NCBI GenBank assembly: GCA_036480335.1
Contig: JAZGGH010000122.1
Location: 1-53,180 of the forward strand
DNA: 53,180 bases
Reading direction: 5' to 3'
Source: JAZGER01 sp036480335
GTDB taxonomy: Bacteria > Pseudomonadota > Gammaproteobacteria > DSM-19610
Position 1 is the first letter of the stretch. Each line of letters starts with the position of its first letter. The translations under genes and the position numbers were made by a program. Below are positions 43,697 through 52,639 of the stretch, in pieces. Under the pieces are notes generated by a model. It ran no database searches, was not told the DNA's origin, and was given only the letters and a program-made list of their open reading frames with translations.

Positions 43697-43873
43697 ATGG
43701 ATATCAATACCTTCCGTGGTATTGCTACTGTGCTGGCCTTTGTCGCCTTTATCGGCGTCTGGGTCTGGGCATGGAGCAGTAAGCGTAAACAGGCTTTCGA
43801 CGAGGCAGCAAATTTGCCTTTCGATGACGATGAAATAGATGAAAATAGCAAAAATACAGGTGATCAATCATGA
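43697..43873 (+). CDS. ccoQ: cbb3-type cytochrome c oxidase subunit CcoQ
   Basis: This is a 58-residue single-helix protein, MDINTFRGIATVLAFVAFIG with the rest VWVWAWSSKRKQAFDEAANLPFDDD and an acidic tail. It fits CcoQ (FixQ), which stabilises the oxidase complex. AGGAGG lies eight bases before the start. The stop overlaps the ccoP start by four bases (ATGA). Confidence 0.93.
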   Translation: MDINTFRGIATVLAFVAFIGVWVWAWSSKRKQAFDEAANLPFDDDEIDENSKNTGDQS

Positions 43874-44787
43874 TATCCGATCAATTTGAGTTTACCAGTA
43901 ACTTCTGGAATATCTGGATAATTGTTCTGACCGTTGGCAATATCCTTGCCTGTTGGTGGCTGATTCGCTGGACCGCCAAACCCCGTTCAGGTGAGAGTGG
44001 TGCCGGTGAAGTAACCGGACATGTCTGGGACGAAACATTATCGGAATTTAATAATCCGATGCCCAGATGGTGGTTATGGCTGTTCTATCTGAGCATGATT
44101 TTTGCTGCTATCTATCTAGTGCTTTATCCTGGACTGGGTACTTTTCGCGGTGTCCTCAACTGGACAGACCAAAGTGCCTATGCTGAAGAGATTGAAGCTG
44201 CCGACGCGAAATATGGCCCTCTGTTTAACAAGTTTGCCGCCATTCCGGTTGCCACACTGATTGGTGATAAGGATGCATTGAAAGTGGGAGAGCGCCTGTA
44301 CGCTACCTACTGTGCCAGTTGTCATGGTTCCGATGCCGGTGGTGCGCCAGGCTTTCCAAGCTTGCGTGATAACGACTGGTTATATGGCGGTGAGCCGGAT
44401 ACGATCAAAACGACTATCCTTGATGGTCGAACAGGAGCAATGCCGGGGTGGCAAGCTGTTCTGCCTGAAAATGGTGTAGATGAGGTTGCTGCCTATGTAA
44501 TGAGTCTCAGTGGTCGTGAAGTAGATGCTGCCCAGGCAGCTGCAGGCGAGACACATTATGCAACTTATTGCGTCGCCTGCCATGGGGCTGATGGTAAGGG
44601 ATTGCAGGCACTTGGGGCTCCAGATTTGACCGACAATACCTGGTTATACGGTGGTTCTCCTGGGGTTATCAAGAAGACCATCGCCGAAGGTCGTACCGGG
44701 CATATGCCCGCTCATCGTGAGTTCCTCGGCGAAGATAAAGTGCATCTATTGGCTACCTATATCTACAGTCTGTCGCAGGGGAAGTAA
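43870..44787 (+). CDS. ccoP: cbb3-type cytochrome c oxidase subunit III (dihaem)
   Basis: This 305-residue subunit has two N-terminal membrane helices, then a FixP-type cytochrome with haem motifs CASCH at 148-152 and CVACH at 234-238. Each is followed by a matching block (NDWLYGGEPDTIKTTILDGRTGAMPGW and NTWLYGGSPGVIKKTIAEGRTGHMPAH), showing the internal duplication of the domain. It takes electrons from soluble cytochromes c. Its start overlaps ccoQ, and ccoG starts six bases after its stop. Confidence 0.97.
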   Translation: MISDQFEFTSNFWNIWIIVLTVGNILACWWLIRWTAKPRSGESGAGEVTGHVWDETLSEFNNPMPRWWLWLFYLSMIFAAIYLVLYPGLGTFRGVLNWTDQSAYAEEIEAADAKYGPLFNKFAAIPVATLIGDKDALKVGERLYATYCASCHGSDAGGAPGFPSLRDNDWLYGGEPDTIKTTILDGRTGAMPGWQAVLPENGVDEVAAYVMSLSGREVDAAQAAAGETHYATYCVACHGADGKGLQALGAPDLTDNTWLYGGSPGVIKKTIAEGRTGHMPAHREFLGEDKVHLLATYIYSLSQGK

Positions 44788-44793
44788 CACTGC

Positions 44794-46209
44794 ATGAGTA
44801 ATGAGCAGGTGGCAATCAAGCCATCACCGGAACAGGGTTCCGGTGATGGTGAAATGTACGCAAAACACAAAAAAGTTTATCCTCGGGAAGTTCATGGGCT
44901 ATTTGCCAATCTCAGGCTATTGGGGGTTACCTCCTTATTAGGCCTGTTTTATGGTGTCGCCTGGCTAAACTGGAATGGTCATCAGGCGGTTCTGTTTGAT
45001 CTTCCCGCACGTAAGTTTTATGTGTTTGGTCTGACTTTCTGGCCGCAGGATTTCTTTTTCTTTGCCTGGTTACTGATTATTGCAGCGCTGGCGCTGTTTT
45101 ATTTTACCGCCCTGGCTGGCCGTTTATGGTGTGGTTATGCCTGCCCGCAAACGGTCTGGACTGAAGCTTTTTTGTGGATAGAACGGAAAGTTGAGGGTTC
45201 TCGTAACCAGCAAATCAAGCGTGATAATCAACCCATGAATGCGGCCAAGTTCAGGGTTAAGGCACTAAAACACTTTATCTGGATTGCCTTTTCTTTGTTT
45301 ACCGGTTTTACCTTTGTTGGATATTTCACACCCATTCGTGAATTATCTGTCAGCATAATGAGTTTCTCGCTGGGCCCCTGGGAGCTATTCTGGGTGCTGT
45401 TCTACGGCTTTGCAACGTATGGTAATGCCGGCTGGATGCGCGAGCAGGTGTGCATATATATGTGTCCTTATGCGCGTTTTCAAAGCGCCATGTTTGATAA
45501 AGATACCCTGGTTATTTCTTACGATGAAGAGCGTGGAGACCCACGTGGCTCTCGTAAGAAGGGGACGGATGCGGCGGAGAAAGGCCTCGGTGATTGTATC
45601 GACTGTACCTTGTGTGTCCAGGTTTGCCCAACAGGCATCGATATTCGTAATGGTATGCAGTATGAGTGTATCGGTTGTGCCGCCTGTATTGATGTTTGTG
45701 ATCAGGTGATGGAAAAAATGGGTTACGAAAAAGGCCTGGTACGGTATACGACTGAAAATACCATGCAGGGCAAGCCGACCCATTTGTTGCGCCCGCGGAT
45801 TATTATGTATACAGTCATACTGTTGATGCTTGCTGCGGGTCTGGTTTATGCCATCAGTCAACGTGTTCCAGTGGAGCTGGATATTCTTCGCGATCGTAAC
45901 AGCCTCTATCGGGAAACCAATCAGGGTCTGGTTGAAAATATTTATGCTGTCCGGATTATTAACATGGATGAAGTGCCACACACTTTCAATCTATCGATAT
46001 CTGGTCTTGAGGGGGCAAAACTGGTTGCCAGCAAAAACGACGTACTGGTTGCTTCCGGAGAACTCTTCAATCTTCCGGTGTCTGTGCAACTGGATCCGAT
46101 CGTATTAAAGAGCACATCAACTGATATTGAATTTACAGTAACGGTTGAAGGCAGGCCCGATTTGTCGCGGACAGAAACGGGTCGATTTGTTGGTCCTCTG
46201 GCTAGATAA
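44794..46209 (+). CDS. ccoG: Cytochrome c oxidase accessory protein CcoG (polyferredoxin)
   Basis: This 471-residue membrane protein, also called FixG/RdxA, reduces copper for CuB assembly in cbb3 oxidases. It has membrane helices in the first half, the motif GRLWCGYACPQTVWTEAF, and 2[4Fe-4S] ferredoxin clusters in GDCIDCTLCVQVCPTGIDIR and YECIGCAACIDVCDQVM. The C-terminal domain is the Ig-like FixG_C (NIYAVRIINMDEVPHTF). It lies directly after ccoP, as in many proteobacteria. Confidence 0.96.
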   Translation: MSNEQVAIKPSPEQGSGDGEMYAKHKKVYPREVHGLFANLRLLGVTSLLGLFYGVAWLNWNGHQAVLFDLPARKFYVFGLTFWPQDFFFFAWLLIIAALALFYFTALAGRLWCGYACPQTVWTEAFLWIERKVEGSRNQQIKRDNQPMNAAKFRVKALKHFIWIAFSLFTGFTFVGYFTPIRELSVSIMSFSLGPWELFWVLFYGFATYGNAGWMREQVCIYMCPYARFQSAMFDKDTLVISYDEERGDPRGSRKKGTDAAEKGLGDCIDCTLCVQVCPTGIDIRNGMQYECIGCAACIDVCDQVMEKMGYEKGLVRYTTENTMQGKPTHLLRPRIIMYTVILLMLAAGLVYAISQRVPVELDILRDRNSLYRETNQGLVENIYAVRIINMDEVPHTFNLSISGLEGAKLVASKNDVLVASGELFNLPVSVQLDPIVLKSTSTDIEFTVTVEGRPDLSRTETGRFVGPLAR

Positions 46210-46242
46210 GCCATAATTAGCTAGATAATTGAGATAACTATT

Positions 46243-46761
46243 ATGACTGCATCTGAAACAGCTGAAATGCCTTTACCCTGGTACCGTCAGGGCTGGCCCT
46301 GGTTTATTATCAGTATCCCGTTGGCAACAGTGGTGGCAGGTATCGCTACCCTGATTCTGGCCATCCAGTCGCCAAATTCCATGGTGGTCGATAATTATTA
46401 CAAGGAAGGTTTGGCAATTAATCAGTATAAGCATCGGCTGGTGGCAGCAGACAAGATGGGTTTGCAAGGACTCCTGAGAGGATCTGCTGGCAAGCTCATG
46501 TTACAGCTACACGCTAATCAGCCTGTCAGTGATGAAGTATTGCAGTTAAAAATTATTCATTCTACGCGTGGTGAGCTGGATCAGCAGGTGAGTTTAAAGC
46601 GACAGTCAGAGGGTATATATGTAGCTGAGTTGCCTGGCGTTATGCCTGCGGGTAAATGGTATTTGCAGCTGTCTCCAGAAAACTATAAATGGGAAATCAA
46701 GGGGGTACTACAAAGTACCAGCCAGTTCCAGATACCTTTAACGTCAGGGCTAGAGCAATGA
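46243..46761 (+). CDS. ccoH: FixH family protein (CcoH)
   Basis: This 172-residue protein has one membrane helix (PWFIISIPLATVVAGIATLILAI), then SPNSMVVDNYYKEGLAINQ, the signature start of the FixH family, and a beta-rich periplasmic domain. FixH/CcoH stays with the cbb3 complex during assembly. It follows ccoG after 33 bases and overlaps the next small gene by four bases (ATGA). Confidence 0.9.
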   Translation: MTASETAEMPLPWYRQGWPWFIISIPLATVVAGIATLILAIQSPNSMVVDNYYKEGLAINQYKHRLVAADKMGLQGLLRGSAGKLMLQLHANQPVSDEVLQLKIIHSTRGELDQQVSLKRQSEGIYVAELPGVMPAGKWYLQLSPENYKWEIKGVLQSTSQFQIPLTSGLEQ

Positions 46762-47051
46762 GTCCTGCGCCTCCAGTTCATAGTGCAGCAGAGAATGAGC
46801 AAAATATTCCTGTGATTCAGCGCGTCATTGCTGTTTTATGGCCTTCGTTTGTTGTTGCGGCCATTGCTAATGGTATATTTTTTACGTTGTTTGATCCTGA
46901 AGATCTGTTGAGTACAGCCGGGGAAGTTACCATTAGCCGGATGGGAGTCTATACGATTGGCTTCTTTTTGTTCTGGCTGGTAACAAGCATCAGTAGCACC
47001 TTAACCTGCTATTTTAGAAAACCCTGCACGCAGGTGAATGTACATAAATGA
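46758..47051 (+). CDS. Small two-helix membrane protein at end of cco operon
   Basis: This 97-residue protein has a short polar start, two hydrophobic segments (LWPSFVVAAIANGIFFTLF and GVYTIGFFLFWLVTSISSTLTCYF) and a basic end with two cysteines (TCYFRKPCTQV). The ATG at 46758 overlaps the FixH stop, so it is translationally coupled and belongs to the oxidase operon. It does not look like CcoS, which is about 50-70 residues with one helix. Function unknown; an assembly role is a reasonable guess from placement. Confidence 0.75.
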   Translation: MSPAPPVHSAAENEQNIPVIQRVIAVLWPSFVVAAIANGIFFTLFDPEDLLSTAGEVTISRMGVYTIGFFLFWLVTSISSTLTCYFRKPCTQVNVHK

Positions 47052-47084
47052 TTAAAGCGAGCTGATGATAAGTTTCTTTAATTA

Positions 47085-47113
47085 AAAAAGGCCGGCAATT
47101 TGCCGGCCTTTTT
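47085..47113. terminator. Bidirectional terminator between cco operon and yidB-like gene
   Basis: GGCCGGCA (47090-47097) pairs with TGCCGGCC (47101-47108) round a three-base loop, with five A before and five T after. The symmetry lets it end both the forward cco transcript and the reverse transcript from 47553. Confidence 0.93.
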
Positions 47114-47133
47114 ATTGCCAGGTATATTTTCGA

Positions 47134-47553
47134 CTATAAAAACTTCTTCGCCATATTTAGCGCGCCACCAATGCCGCCCAGGTTATCCAGGAATGAGCCA
47201 CCGCTACTCGATTTGTCGACGAGTTGAGGCAGGGCATCTTTCAGGCCATCAAGCAATGAGCCTTCATCGGTATTCAGTTGTGAAGCCATTTCTGCAATCT
47301 TGTCACTGCCGATAACCTCTTTTACCTGGTCGGTAGAAATGTCAGCATTGTCGCCATCGCTAAGCCAGGACTCGGCGATAGAACCCAGTCCTTTCCCTTG
47401 CATAGCTGAAATAATGCTGCCCATACCGCCACCGCTTTTGCTGTCGCCGCCACCTAGCAGTCCACCAAGAACAGAAGAGATTGCGTCATTGCTACCACCA
47501 CCAGCGCCAAGTTTGCTGGCGAGTAAGGAAGTACCCAGTTTCATAAGATCCAT
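47134..47553 (-). CDS. YidB family protein (DUF937)
   Basis: This 139-residue protein is very rich in Gly and Ser (SVLGGLLGGGDSKSGGGMG). It begins MDLMKLGTSLLASKLG and has the later DUF937 core: GLGSIAESWLSDGDNADISTD, then QVKEVIGSDKIAEMASQLN. This fits YidB-like proteins. Function unknown. A hairpin that may also terminate slt lies in its upstream region (47572-47607). Confidence 0.82.
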   Translation of the reverse strand: MDLMKLGTSLLASKLGAGGGSNDAISSVLGGLLGGGDSKSGGGMGSIISAMQGKGLGSIAESWLSDGDNADISTDQVKEVIGSDKIAEMASQLNTDEGSLLDGLKDALPQLVDKSSSGGSFLDNLGGIGGALNMAKKFL

Positions 47554-47571
47554 ATTAATATCCTTGCATTC

Positions 47572-47607
47572 TAAATAAAAACAGCCTCAAGCATAGAGCG
47601 AGGCTGT
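47572..47607 (-). terminator. Terminator of slt, upstream of the yidB-like gene
   Basis: On the minus strand, ACAGCCTC pairs with GAGGCTGT around an 11-base loop and is followed by TTTTTATTT. It lies 137 bases after the slt stop and 19 bases before the yidB-like start, so it might also act as an attenuator for the latter. Confidence 0.7.
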
Positions 47608-47743
47608 CCTGTTGTAAAGACGTAAAGCGCATTGTGTGGATGGCTTTCTGTGATATAAGTCATTGTTATTTCAATAAATAGAATGATTAGCCCTTGTGTT
47701 AATCAAACAGATTGTTAACGAACGTTTCCGAGTGGCAATAGGC

Positions 47744-49717
47744 TTACTGACTATCTGCTATTTTATCATTTTTGGGTTCTGGATGGACATCGGGCATACG
47801 TTTGGATAAGCGCACAAAAGGACGTTCCGAGCGCCAGTCAAACAGTGTCGCGTAAGCAAGTATTTTCTGAACATAGCCGTGTGTTTCACGGAAGGGAATA
47901 CGCATCAGCCAGAGTGCGGCAGAAATGGGTTTGTCCACTGGACGCCAACGATCAACGCGATGCGGCCCGGCATTATAGGCTGTTGCGGCCAGTACCAGTG
48001 AATTATCATATTTGTCGAGTAGCTTTTTCAGATAGGCGCTACCAATCTTTATATTGGGTTCGGGCAGGAGTAATCCCTGCTTGCCAGGGTAGCGTATTTT
48101 TAGCAAGCGGGCAGTATTTCGAGCGGTAGCGGGCATCAGTTGCATAAGACCGAGTGCGCCAACACTTGAGCGTGCATCCAGCATAAAAGCACTTTCCTGA
48201 CGAATAACACCATAAATAATAGCTGGATCAATGGTGTATTTTTTAGCATTTAGTTGAATCAGGTCTTTGTGTGCCAGGGGGAAGCGCATGTCCAGATCAG
48301 TCCAGTATTTCGCCTGGGCCGCGGTGGCGATGGCGCGATTATGCCAGCCCCATTGTTGAGCAAGTTTTGCTGCTGCCTTGAGACTATCTGTATTCAGCTT
48401 ATGTGTTGCCAGTGTCCATTCACGACGTGCTTCAGTATACATTCCCAGTCGGAAGAACTCGTGTGAGCGAATCATGGCCGGATTTTTTTCAAGCTTCGTC
48501 ATCATGGCCGGAGAAATAGCCTCTTGAGCATCGTTCATCACATAAGGTTGATTGAGTTTGTCAGCCGCCAGGAAGCTGTAATAATTGCGATCTTCACTGA
48601 TGGCAGCAAAAGTGGTCAAAGCCAGCTTTTTCTGGCCAGTTTTTTCCAGTGAGACAGCCCGCCAGTATTGCCATTCATGGCTATTGCGTTCTGCAGGCGC
48701 GAGATTGTCCAGCCACATTAACGCGGTTTTCCAGTCTTCATTCAACAGTGCGGTACGGACTCGCCAACGCCGTAGTCGATGAGTCACAGCATTTTCAGGC
48801 ACGCCATTCAGATACCTTTGCGCTTCAGGTAATCTGTCCAGTGCTGCATGCAGGGCAATGTCATGACGTATTTTTCCATGATCACTCTCTGAAAACGCAT
48901 GCGTGACAGATAGTTTCTGGTATTGATCCCAGGCCAGGTCAGCCTTACTTCTGGCAAGACGTAACAGGCCGTGCCTGATGATTTCTCTGACGAAATCAGA
49001 ATCCTGTTTTACCCAGGATTTCTGTAGCGCCTTTGCAGGTGACTGATGCGCCTGTTTCCAATAAGCAAGCCAGATGCGTTCATTTTTGGAGAGTTTTTTA
49101 CCGATATAACTGGCTAAGCCAGGTTTGTTATTTTTGAAAGCTCGGCGTATGCGTTCCCAGCGATGATCGGAGCTTAGCATGCCGACACTTTCCAGTTGCT
49201 CAAACAATGGCTCGCAGGCATCTGGCTGAGAATGTCCAACCAGCCATAGTGGTAGAGATTTTTTCAGAGTCTGATTTTTATTTTCGGGCGTGAGTTGTAA
49301 TTGTGCACGCAAATGGTAGCACTGCAGAGTGGTTGATTTTTCGGGTTGATAAAATTGTTCAAATTGCTCCCAGTGTTTATTTTTACCCAGGTGGTGCAGC
49401 CAGTTACGATAAAGTTGACGGCTGACAGGTTGTTTCTGCCAGGTAGTCAGGAAATTTGAGATTTGTTGATCGGAGGTGGCTGCAAAATCATTGCGTAATT
49501 GCTGGTATTCAAGGTAACTGTACAAGGGGTAGTTTTGTAGGCGCTTTTTCAGTTTTATGAAAACTTTGTTATCGTTGCCTTCAAGCGCCTGAAGCGCGTC
49601 GAGAAATTGTTGACGTTGTTTGCTGTAACTATCAATTGAAACAGACCCGCTAGCTGTACTGATTGCGAGAAGGGTAATGCCGAGAATAAAAGATAGCCGG
49701 AAGGTGGTTTTCATCAT
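47744..49717 (-). CDS. slt: Soluble lytic murein transglycosylase
   Basis: This 657-residue periplasmic enzyme cuts peptidoglycan between N-acetylmuramic acid and N-acetylglucosamine, forming anhydro ends. It has a signal peptide (SFILGITLLAISTASG), a long alpha-superhelical U/L domain, and the C-terminal SLT catalytic domain. Catalytic Glu508 is in IYGVIRQESAFMLDARSSVGALGLMQLMPATA, followed by IKIGSAYLKKLLDKYDNS and AYNAGPHRVDRW. Length and order match E. coli Slt70. A putative terminator follows at 47572-47607. Confidence 0.95.
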   Translation of the reverse strand: MMKTTFRLSFILGITLLAISTASGSVSIDSYSKQRQQFLDALQALEGNDNKVFIKLKKRLQNYPLYSYLEYQQLRNDFAATSDQQISNFLTTWQKQPVSRQLYRNWLHHLGKNKHWEQFEQFYQPEKSTTLQCYHLRAQLQLTPENKNQTLKKSLPLWLVGHSQPDACEPLFEQLESVGMLSSDHRWERIRRAFKNNKPGLASYIGKKLSKNERIWLAYWKQAHQSPAKALQKSWVKQDSDFVREIIRHGLLRLARSKADLAWDQYQKLSVTHAFSESDHGKIRHDIALHAALDRLPEAQRYLNGVPENAVTHRLRRWRVRTALLNEDWKTALMWLDNLAPAERNSHEWQYWRAVSLEKTGQKKLALTTFAAISEDRNYYSFLAADKLNQPYVMNDAQEAISPAMMTKLEKNPAMIRSHEFFRLGMYTEARREWTLATHKLNTDSLKAAAKLAQQWGWHNRAIATAAQAKYWTDLDMRFPLAHKDLIQLNAKKYTIDPAIIYGVIRQESAFMLDARSSVGALGLMQLMPATARNTARLLKIRYPGKQGLLLPEPNIKIGSAYLKKLLDKYDNSLVLAATAYNAGPHRVDRWRPVDKPISAALWLMRIPFRETHGYVQKILAYATLFDWRSERPFVRLSKRMPDVHPEPKNDKIADSQ

Positions 49718-49768
49718 AGAGATATCGTACCGTATTTCCCCCTGAAAATATTGCCTGAGTGAAGTGAA

Positions 49769-50569
49769 GTGCTGCTAATCTATTTACTAACGGGTTGTTT
49801 TGCCGGTTTCATTGCCGGTCTGCTCGGTGTTGGGGGTGGGTTGATTATTGTGCCTGCACTGGCCTGGGTTTTCGTCGCCGAAGGGTTTCCCAGTCAGATT
49901 GTCATGCATATGGCCATAGGTACATCCCTGGCAACCATTGTTATAACCTCGTTATCATCAACATTTGCTCACCATCGCCGTGGCTCGGTCAGATGGCCTG
50001 AAATGCGGCGTTTGACTCTGGGTATACTGGCAGGTGCATGGCTTGGATCATTGATGGCAGACCGAATGTCCGGCACAATGCTGGCGGGGTTTTTTGGGTT
50101 TTTTGAGTGTTTTGTTGCGATACAGATGTATTTCAGTCTCGGGGTATCCTCGCATAGTCAGTCGCCAACAAGGCTTGCAAGTCTGATTGGTGGTCTGGTA
50201 ATTGGCACCGTTTCAGCCGTGTTGGGTATTGGTGGTGGTACTTTGACAGTGCCTTTTCTGATCTGGCACCAGGTGTCGATGCGAGAAGCAGTGGCAACCT
50301 CTGCTGCCTGTGGTTTACCGATCGCTTTGATGGGTGCGCTGGGTTTTGTTTATACCGGACTGGACACGCCTGTACTGCCTGCAGGCAGTACAGGGTATCT
50401 TTACTGGCCCGCATTTGTTGCGATCGTAACGACCAGTGTTCTGATGGCGCCATTTGGAGCCAGACTGGCACACCGCCTGCCACAGCAAATACTCAGAAAA
50501 GTATTTGCTGTGTTTCTTGCCTGTCTGGGGGTGGTGATGTTAGTCAGGCTCTCATTTACTGTCGGATAA
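49769..50569 (+). CDS. TauE/SafE family membrane permease
   Basis: This 266-residue protein has about eight membrane segments and two copies of the family motif, GLLGVGGGLIIVPAL near the start and AVLGIGGGTLTVPFLIW in the second half. TauE/SafE proteins export sulfite, sulfoacetate or other organic anions; the substrate here is unknown. The start codon is GTG. Its 3' end overlaps that of the convergent FG-GAP gene by 14 bases. Confidence 0.9.
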   Translation: MLLIYLLTGCFAGFIAGLLGVGGGLIIVPALAWVFVAEGFPSQIVMHMAIGTSLATIVITSLSSTFAHHRRGSVRWPEMRRLTLGILAGAWLGSLMADRMSGTMLAGFFGFFECFVAIQMYFSLGVSSHSQSPTRLASLIGGLVIGTVSAVLGIGGGTLTVPFLIWHQVSMREAVATSAACGLPIALMGALGFVYTGLDTPVLPAGSTGYLYWPAFVAIVTTSVLMAPFGARLAHRLPQQILRKVFAVFLACLGVVMLVRLSFTVG

Positions 50570-52343
50570 TGTATGCAGCCCCTGCCTTGGATTGTCCACC
50601 AGAGCTATCTTCCAGAGCGCCCATAGCGAGCAATTTACCATCGTCAGAAAGCGCAACACTGTTGCCAAATAAATAACGTGCTCTTGGATTATCCATCAGA
50701 ATGGTGTCATGTAGAATCCAGGGTGATGATGCGCCAGTGCGAGTAAATATATTCACTGCGCCTTTACCAAAATCTTCACCAGAAGCACCCACTGCGAGTC
50801 GATTGGCTGCCAGGCTGACGCTTGCGCCAAAACTGCCGCCGCTCTGAGTATTTGCCGATTTAAGATAAGCCTGTTGTTGCCAGCTATTCCCGGGCTGGGT
50901 AAATACGTAGGCTGCTCCTGAACGCGGCGCATATTCGTTATTTTGGTCGCCATTAACGCTAACGGCGTTACTGCTTTCCCGGAAAGCGCCAGCAATCAAT
51001 GTGTTGCCATCAATCGTAACACTGTTGCCAAAGCGGGCGTCTGCCTGGGTGTTGGATGCCTTCAGATAGGCGTTCTGTGTCCAGGTTGCCCCATTGCGTT
51101 TGTAAACGTAAACCGCACCGGCATCTATAGCGCTATTGTTCAGTTCATCACTATTGATACCGGTTGCATTACTGTCTTCCCGTGGCGCACCAATCACCAG
51201 CGTATCGCCCTGTAATGCCAGACTACTACTGAAGCGGTCATCTGCGCCGGGGTTGGATGCTTTGATATAAGCCTGTTGTGTCCAGTTGGCACCATTTCCT
51301 GTAAAGACATAAACAGCACCCGATTTGATCACGCGAGGTTCGAGGGGGTCTACGATAAGAGGAAACTGATGCACGCCACGCAGAGAGCTTTTTTCAAAAA
51401 CCGAAGCCACGGCAATCGTATTGCCTGAAATGGCGACCTGCGAACCAAACAAAATATTACGATTATAGTTTTTGATATCAATTGATGGTTTGAGATAAGC
51501 GCGTTCTGTCCAGGTCGATGTTGCCGTATCTCGTGTGAATACATAGGCTGCGCCAATATTGCCGCTACCCGTACCAATTACAGTTATTCCATCTGTGTCG
51601 AAAATATCGAAAATATCATCCTCACCGAAGCCTTCGCCGAAATTGGCTTTACTGTCTTCTAGAGGGGCACCAACAACGAGCGTATTACCGGCAAGGCTGA
51701 CAGATGTACCAAATCTGTCACCATTCTCGGCATTTGAGGCAAAAATCCTGGCTTGTTTGATCCAGCTATTATTCGCTGGGTCGCGAACAAAAATATATAC
51801 AGAACCCGGTTGCTGATCAGTTGGCGTGGTATGTGGGACACCAATAGCCAGTGTATTACCCGAAAGTGCAACCTGGGTAGCAAATTTATCGTTATTCACT
51901 GAGGTATCTGCGAGCAATCGGGTTTGATCTGGCTGGAAAATGGAAGTTGTCAGGCGAGATACATTGACAGTGTAAGTTTTTGTTGCCGTATTAGGGTGAT
52001 TGATAACAATAGTGATCGTTTTTGAGCCTGTATCTGGAATTGGTATTTGTTCGCCCGTCATGCCCGAAGGAACTACCACACCATTGACAGTAATGTTGGC
52101 CCCAGTTGATGCTGCCGTTGCCGTGGGTGTAATCCGGACAGTTCCATTTTGGTGGTTGGTGACCACGGTGTAATCAAAAACACCCTCTCGAATTTGTATC
52201 GGGCTGCTGTTAGAAACCACCAGTTCGGATAAATCAGCCTGGGCCTGATTAGGGCCGGTGCCTCCACCTCCGCCACAGGCGGTTAAGGACAGGCTCAGAG
52301 TAATGATTAAGAGCTTGAGTAACGAATTGACTGGAATTGACAT
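50556..52343 (-). CDS. FG-GAP repeat lipoprotein with N-terminal cadherin-like domain
   Basis: This 595-residue lipoprotein has lipobox LTAC followed by a Gly run. A cadherin-like beta-sandwich (PF12733 type) follows at about residues 35-130, ending KTITIVINHPNTATKTYTVNVSRL. Then come about seven FG-GAP-type repeats, for example DRFGTSVSLAGNTLVVGAPLED, DRFSSSLALQGDTLVIGAPRED and ARFGNSVTIDGNTLIAGAFRE, each with a YVFT/YVYK strand. The repeats should fold as a seven-bladed propeller. Acidic loops suggest calcium binding. Function unknown; adhesion or binding at the cell surface is likely. A relative is divergently encoded from 52640. Confidence 0.87.
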   Translation of the reverse strand: MSIPVNSLLKLLIITLSLSLTACGGGGGTGPNQAQADLSELVVSNSSPIQIREGVFDYTVVTNHQNGTVRITPTATAASTGANITVNGVVVPSGMTGEQIPIPDTGSKTITIVINHPNTATKTYTVNVSRLTTSIFQPDQTRLLADTSVNNDKFATQVALSGNTLAIGVPHTTPTDQQPGSVYIFVRDPANNSWIKQARIFASNAENGDRFGTSVSLAGNTLVVGAPLEDSKANFGEGFGEDDIFDIFDTDGITVIGTGSGNIGAAYVFTRDTATSTWTERAYLKPSIDIKNYNRNILFGSQVAISGNTIAVASVFEKSSLRGVHQFPLIVDPLEPRVIKSGAVYVFTGNGANWTQQAYIKASNPGADDRFSSSLALQGDTLVIGAPREDSNATGINSDELNNSAIDAGAVYVYKRNGATWTQNAYLKASNTQADARFGNSVTIDGNTLIAGAFRESSNAVSVNGDQNNEYAPRSGAAYVFTQPGNSWQQQAYLKSANTQSGGSFGASVSLAANRLAVGASGEDFGKGAVNIFTRTGASSPWILHDTILMDNPRARYLFGNSVALSDDGKLLAMGALEDSSGGQSKAGAAYIIRQ

Positions 52344-52639
52344 GGGGTTCTCGATTATTTGTTTAGAATGATTGTGTTTTACTAAGCCTGGTTTACTGCA
52401 TTATTGTTATGTTCGGTATCGCCCGACTCGATTATTTTAATTGGATACTTCATAAGTAGTTTACTATATAATGGTTATTAAGAACAGCTGCACAGTTTGT
52501 CTGTAATAATTGAAACGCTTTTTAACATTTGTTAAATATTATAAATACAGGCTGCAGCTTTCAATAACAATCAATCATTTATATACTTGGATGGCATCCT
52601 AAAGAGGGATCTTCGTTCACAAATCACGAGGTAATTTTA
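52344..52639. other. Divergent intergenic region between two FG-GAP lipoprotein genes
   Basis: This 296-base AT-rich stretch serves as the shared upstream region of two divergent genes. It holds no open frame of note. TTTAACATTTGTTAAATATTAT around 52522-52543 could include promoter elements, but no consensus was clear. CACGAGGTAA sits just ahead of the start at 52640. Confidence 0.6.
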
